Positions 4,230 to 5,048 of a DNA stretch of 5,048 nt are shown here, piece by piece; position 1 is the stretch's first letter; each line of letters starts with the position of its first letter. The notes under the pieces were generated by a model. That model ran no database searches and was not told the origin of the DNA. It saw only the letters and a program-made list of their open reading frames with translations. Both the position numbers and the translations under genes were made by a program. Origin of the DNA: Streptococcaceae bacterium (GTDB lineage Bacteria > Bacillota > Bacilli > Lactobacillales > Streptococcaceae); contig JAITWV010000036.1 of the NCBI GenBank assembly GCA_031285105.1, positions 1-5,048 of the forward strand, read 5' to 3'.

Positions 4230-5048
4230 GAAATTCGATTACTAAAAAAAAGTGAAATTCATTTATTAGAGGCATTTTTCTTCAAAGGATGGAGTATGTT
4301 ACCAAACTACTCAATTCTTTCACAAGAGTTAAAGAAATATGCAAGTCAGCTACGAAAACAAAATTATTTAGATACCAAAATAACCAAAAGAAAAGGAAAA
4401 CAAATAGTTGGATTTTTTCACCAGATGCAGTTGGTGATGATTGCACACGTTGAATACTCAAAACAGGGCATGAGCATTTATTCAAGTATTTTACATGAAA
4501 ACGTGAAATTTACTTGGAGCGATTATTTGGAACAATTTGAAAAAATGGCTAGACAACTTCAATGTCAAACGATTCAATTTCAATTATTATCAGAACTTTC
4601 TCCAGATTTGAATGAGCGATTTTTTGAGGCGGGTTATCAAAAAGAAAACTATCATTTTTCCAAGAAATTAGATATTAAAAAAGGGATTGCACTAGGTGGT
4701 GGTGGAGCAAGAGGGAGTTATGCCATTGGTGTATGGAAGTATTTTGATGAACAACAAATTGACTTTGACATTATTTGTGGTACTTCTATTGGTGCATCAA
4801 TTGCTGGATTAATGGTCAGTTCAACGGTTGAAAAGGCCATTCAAATGTGGGAGGAAATAGATACTAGTCAAATTTTAGACTTTGATGGTGCCAATACCAG
4901 TGATATTTCTTTAGCTAGTTTACTGTTAACCATCAAAGAAATGGCAAAATCTTCATTAGCGACAACAGGAATCTCCTCAGCTCCATTGTATTCATTAATT
5001 CATAAATATTATGATTTAGATAAATTACACAACACTTCAAAGCAACTA
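4227..5048 (+). CDS. Patatin-like phospholipase with N-terminal GNAT-like extension (3' end outside window)
   Basis: The frame runs from TTG at 4227 off the window end, giving 274 residues without a stop. Residues 153-199 begin a patatin domain: the glycine-rich oxyanion loop GGGGARG (157-163) and the nucleophile elbow GTSIG with Ser187. Patatin-like enzymes are Ser-Asp acyl hydrolases acting on membrane lipids. The catalytic Asp (usually in DGG/DGA) is expected beyond the window; the DGA at 220-222 is too close to Ser187 to be it. Residues 1-150 are additional to a typical compact bacterial patatin. They begin LEIRLLKKSEIHLLEAFF and end FFEAGYQKENYHFSKKLD, which resemble the first helix and the closing strand pair of GNAT acetyltransferases, but no acetyl-CoA loop (Q/R-x-x-G-x-G/A) is seen. 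No signal peptide or membrane segment is visible. The patatin call is secure; the GNAT-like reading is tentative and the substrate unknown. Confidence 0.88.
   Translation, partial: MEIRLLKKSEIHLLEAFFFKGWSMLPNYSILSQELKKYASQLRKQNYLDTKITKRKGKQIVGFFHQMQLVMIAHVEYSKQGMSIYSSILHENVKFTWSDYLEQFEKMARQLQCQTIQFQLLSELSPDLNERFFEAGYQKENYHFSKKLDIKKGIALGGGGARGSYAIGVWKYFDEQQIDFDIICGTSIGASIAGLMVSSTVEKAIQMWEEIDTSQILDFDGANTSDISLASLLLTIKEMAKSSLATTGISSAPLYSLIHKYYDLDKLHNTSKQL

Noticed and set aside
4282..4485. 67-codon minus-strand frame inside the patatin-like gene
   Set aside because: It is antisense to a gene whose protein motifs are clear; it has no promoter or ribosome site.
4884..4892. DGA tripeptide (residues 220-222) as the patatin catalytic Asp motif
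   Set aside because: It is only 33 residues after Ser187, whereas the catalytic Asp of this fold normally lies well over 100 residues later; the true motif should be past the window end.

Overview
The window is AT-rich, low-GC Gram-positive DNA. Lysine- and isoleucine-rich proteins, GGAGG-type ribosome binding sites, sigma-A promoters, a TTG start, and a terminator stem built on the GTTGGGACACA/TGTGTCCCAAC theme all point to Lactobacillales. An Enterococcus-like genome (Enterococcus, Vagococcus, Melissococcus) is the best guess; the species cannot be fixed from the sequence alone.

Layout: (1) 1-750, the 3' third of mutS2 (coiled coil, KOW-like segment, Smr nuclease domain), closed by a terminator. 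(2) 907-2409, a complete 500-aa Mga/AtxA-type transcription regulator with its own promoter. (3) 2459-2505, a long hairpin that separates this gene from a convergent gene. (4) 2798-2520 on the minus strand, a 92-aa two-helix membrane protein with a near-consensus promoter. (5) 2960-3727, divergent from it, a 255-aa XRE-HTH plus S24-peptidase repressor of the HdiR/CI/LexA type. The Ala-Gly cleavage site and Ser/Lys dyad are visible, with spacing very close to LexA. (6) 3731-3772, a perfect 16-bp bidirectional terminator. (7) 4079-3771 on the minus strand, a 102-aa protein of unknown function, perhaps distantly YolD-like. (8) 4227-5048, divergent from it, the first 274 codons of a patatin-like phospholipase. 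Its catalytic domain is preceded by about 150 residues that look like a degenerate GNAT fold. The gene runs off the window.

The window is mostly chromosomal housekeeping and regulation. The repressor at 2960-3727 is built to be self-cleaved on DNA damage (RecA-stimulated). It shares a 161-bp intergenic region with the small membrane protein gene, so the latter is a candidate regulated target. An 18-bp element, GTATnATACnAATTAAAn (15 of 18 identical), occurs once at the promoter of the Mga-like gene and once at the promoter of the small membrane protein gene. This suggests, but does not prove, a common regulator. No tRNA, rRNA, CRISPR array, insertion sequence or attachment site was seen. No gene-free stretch exceeds 300 bases.
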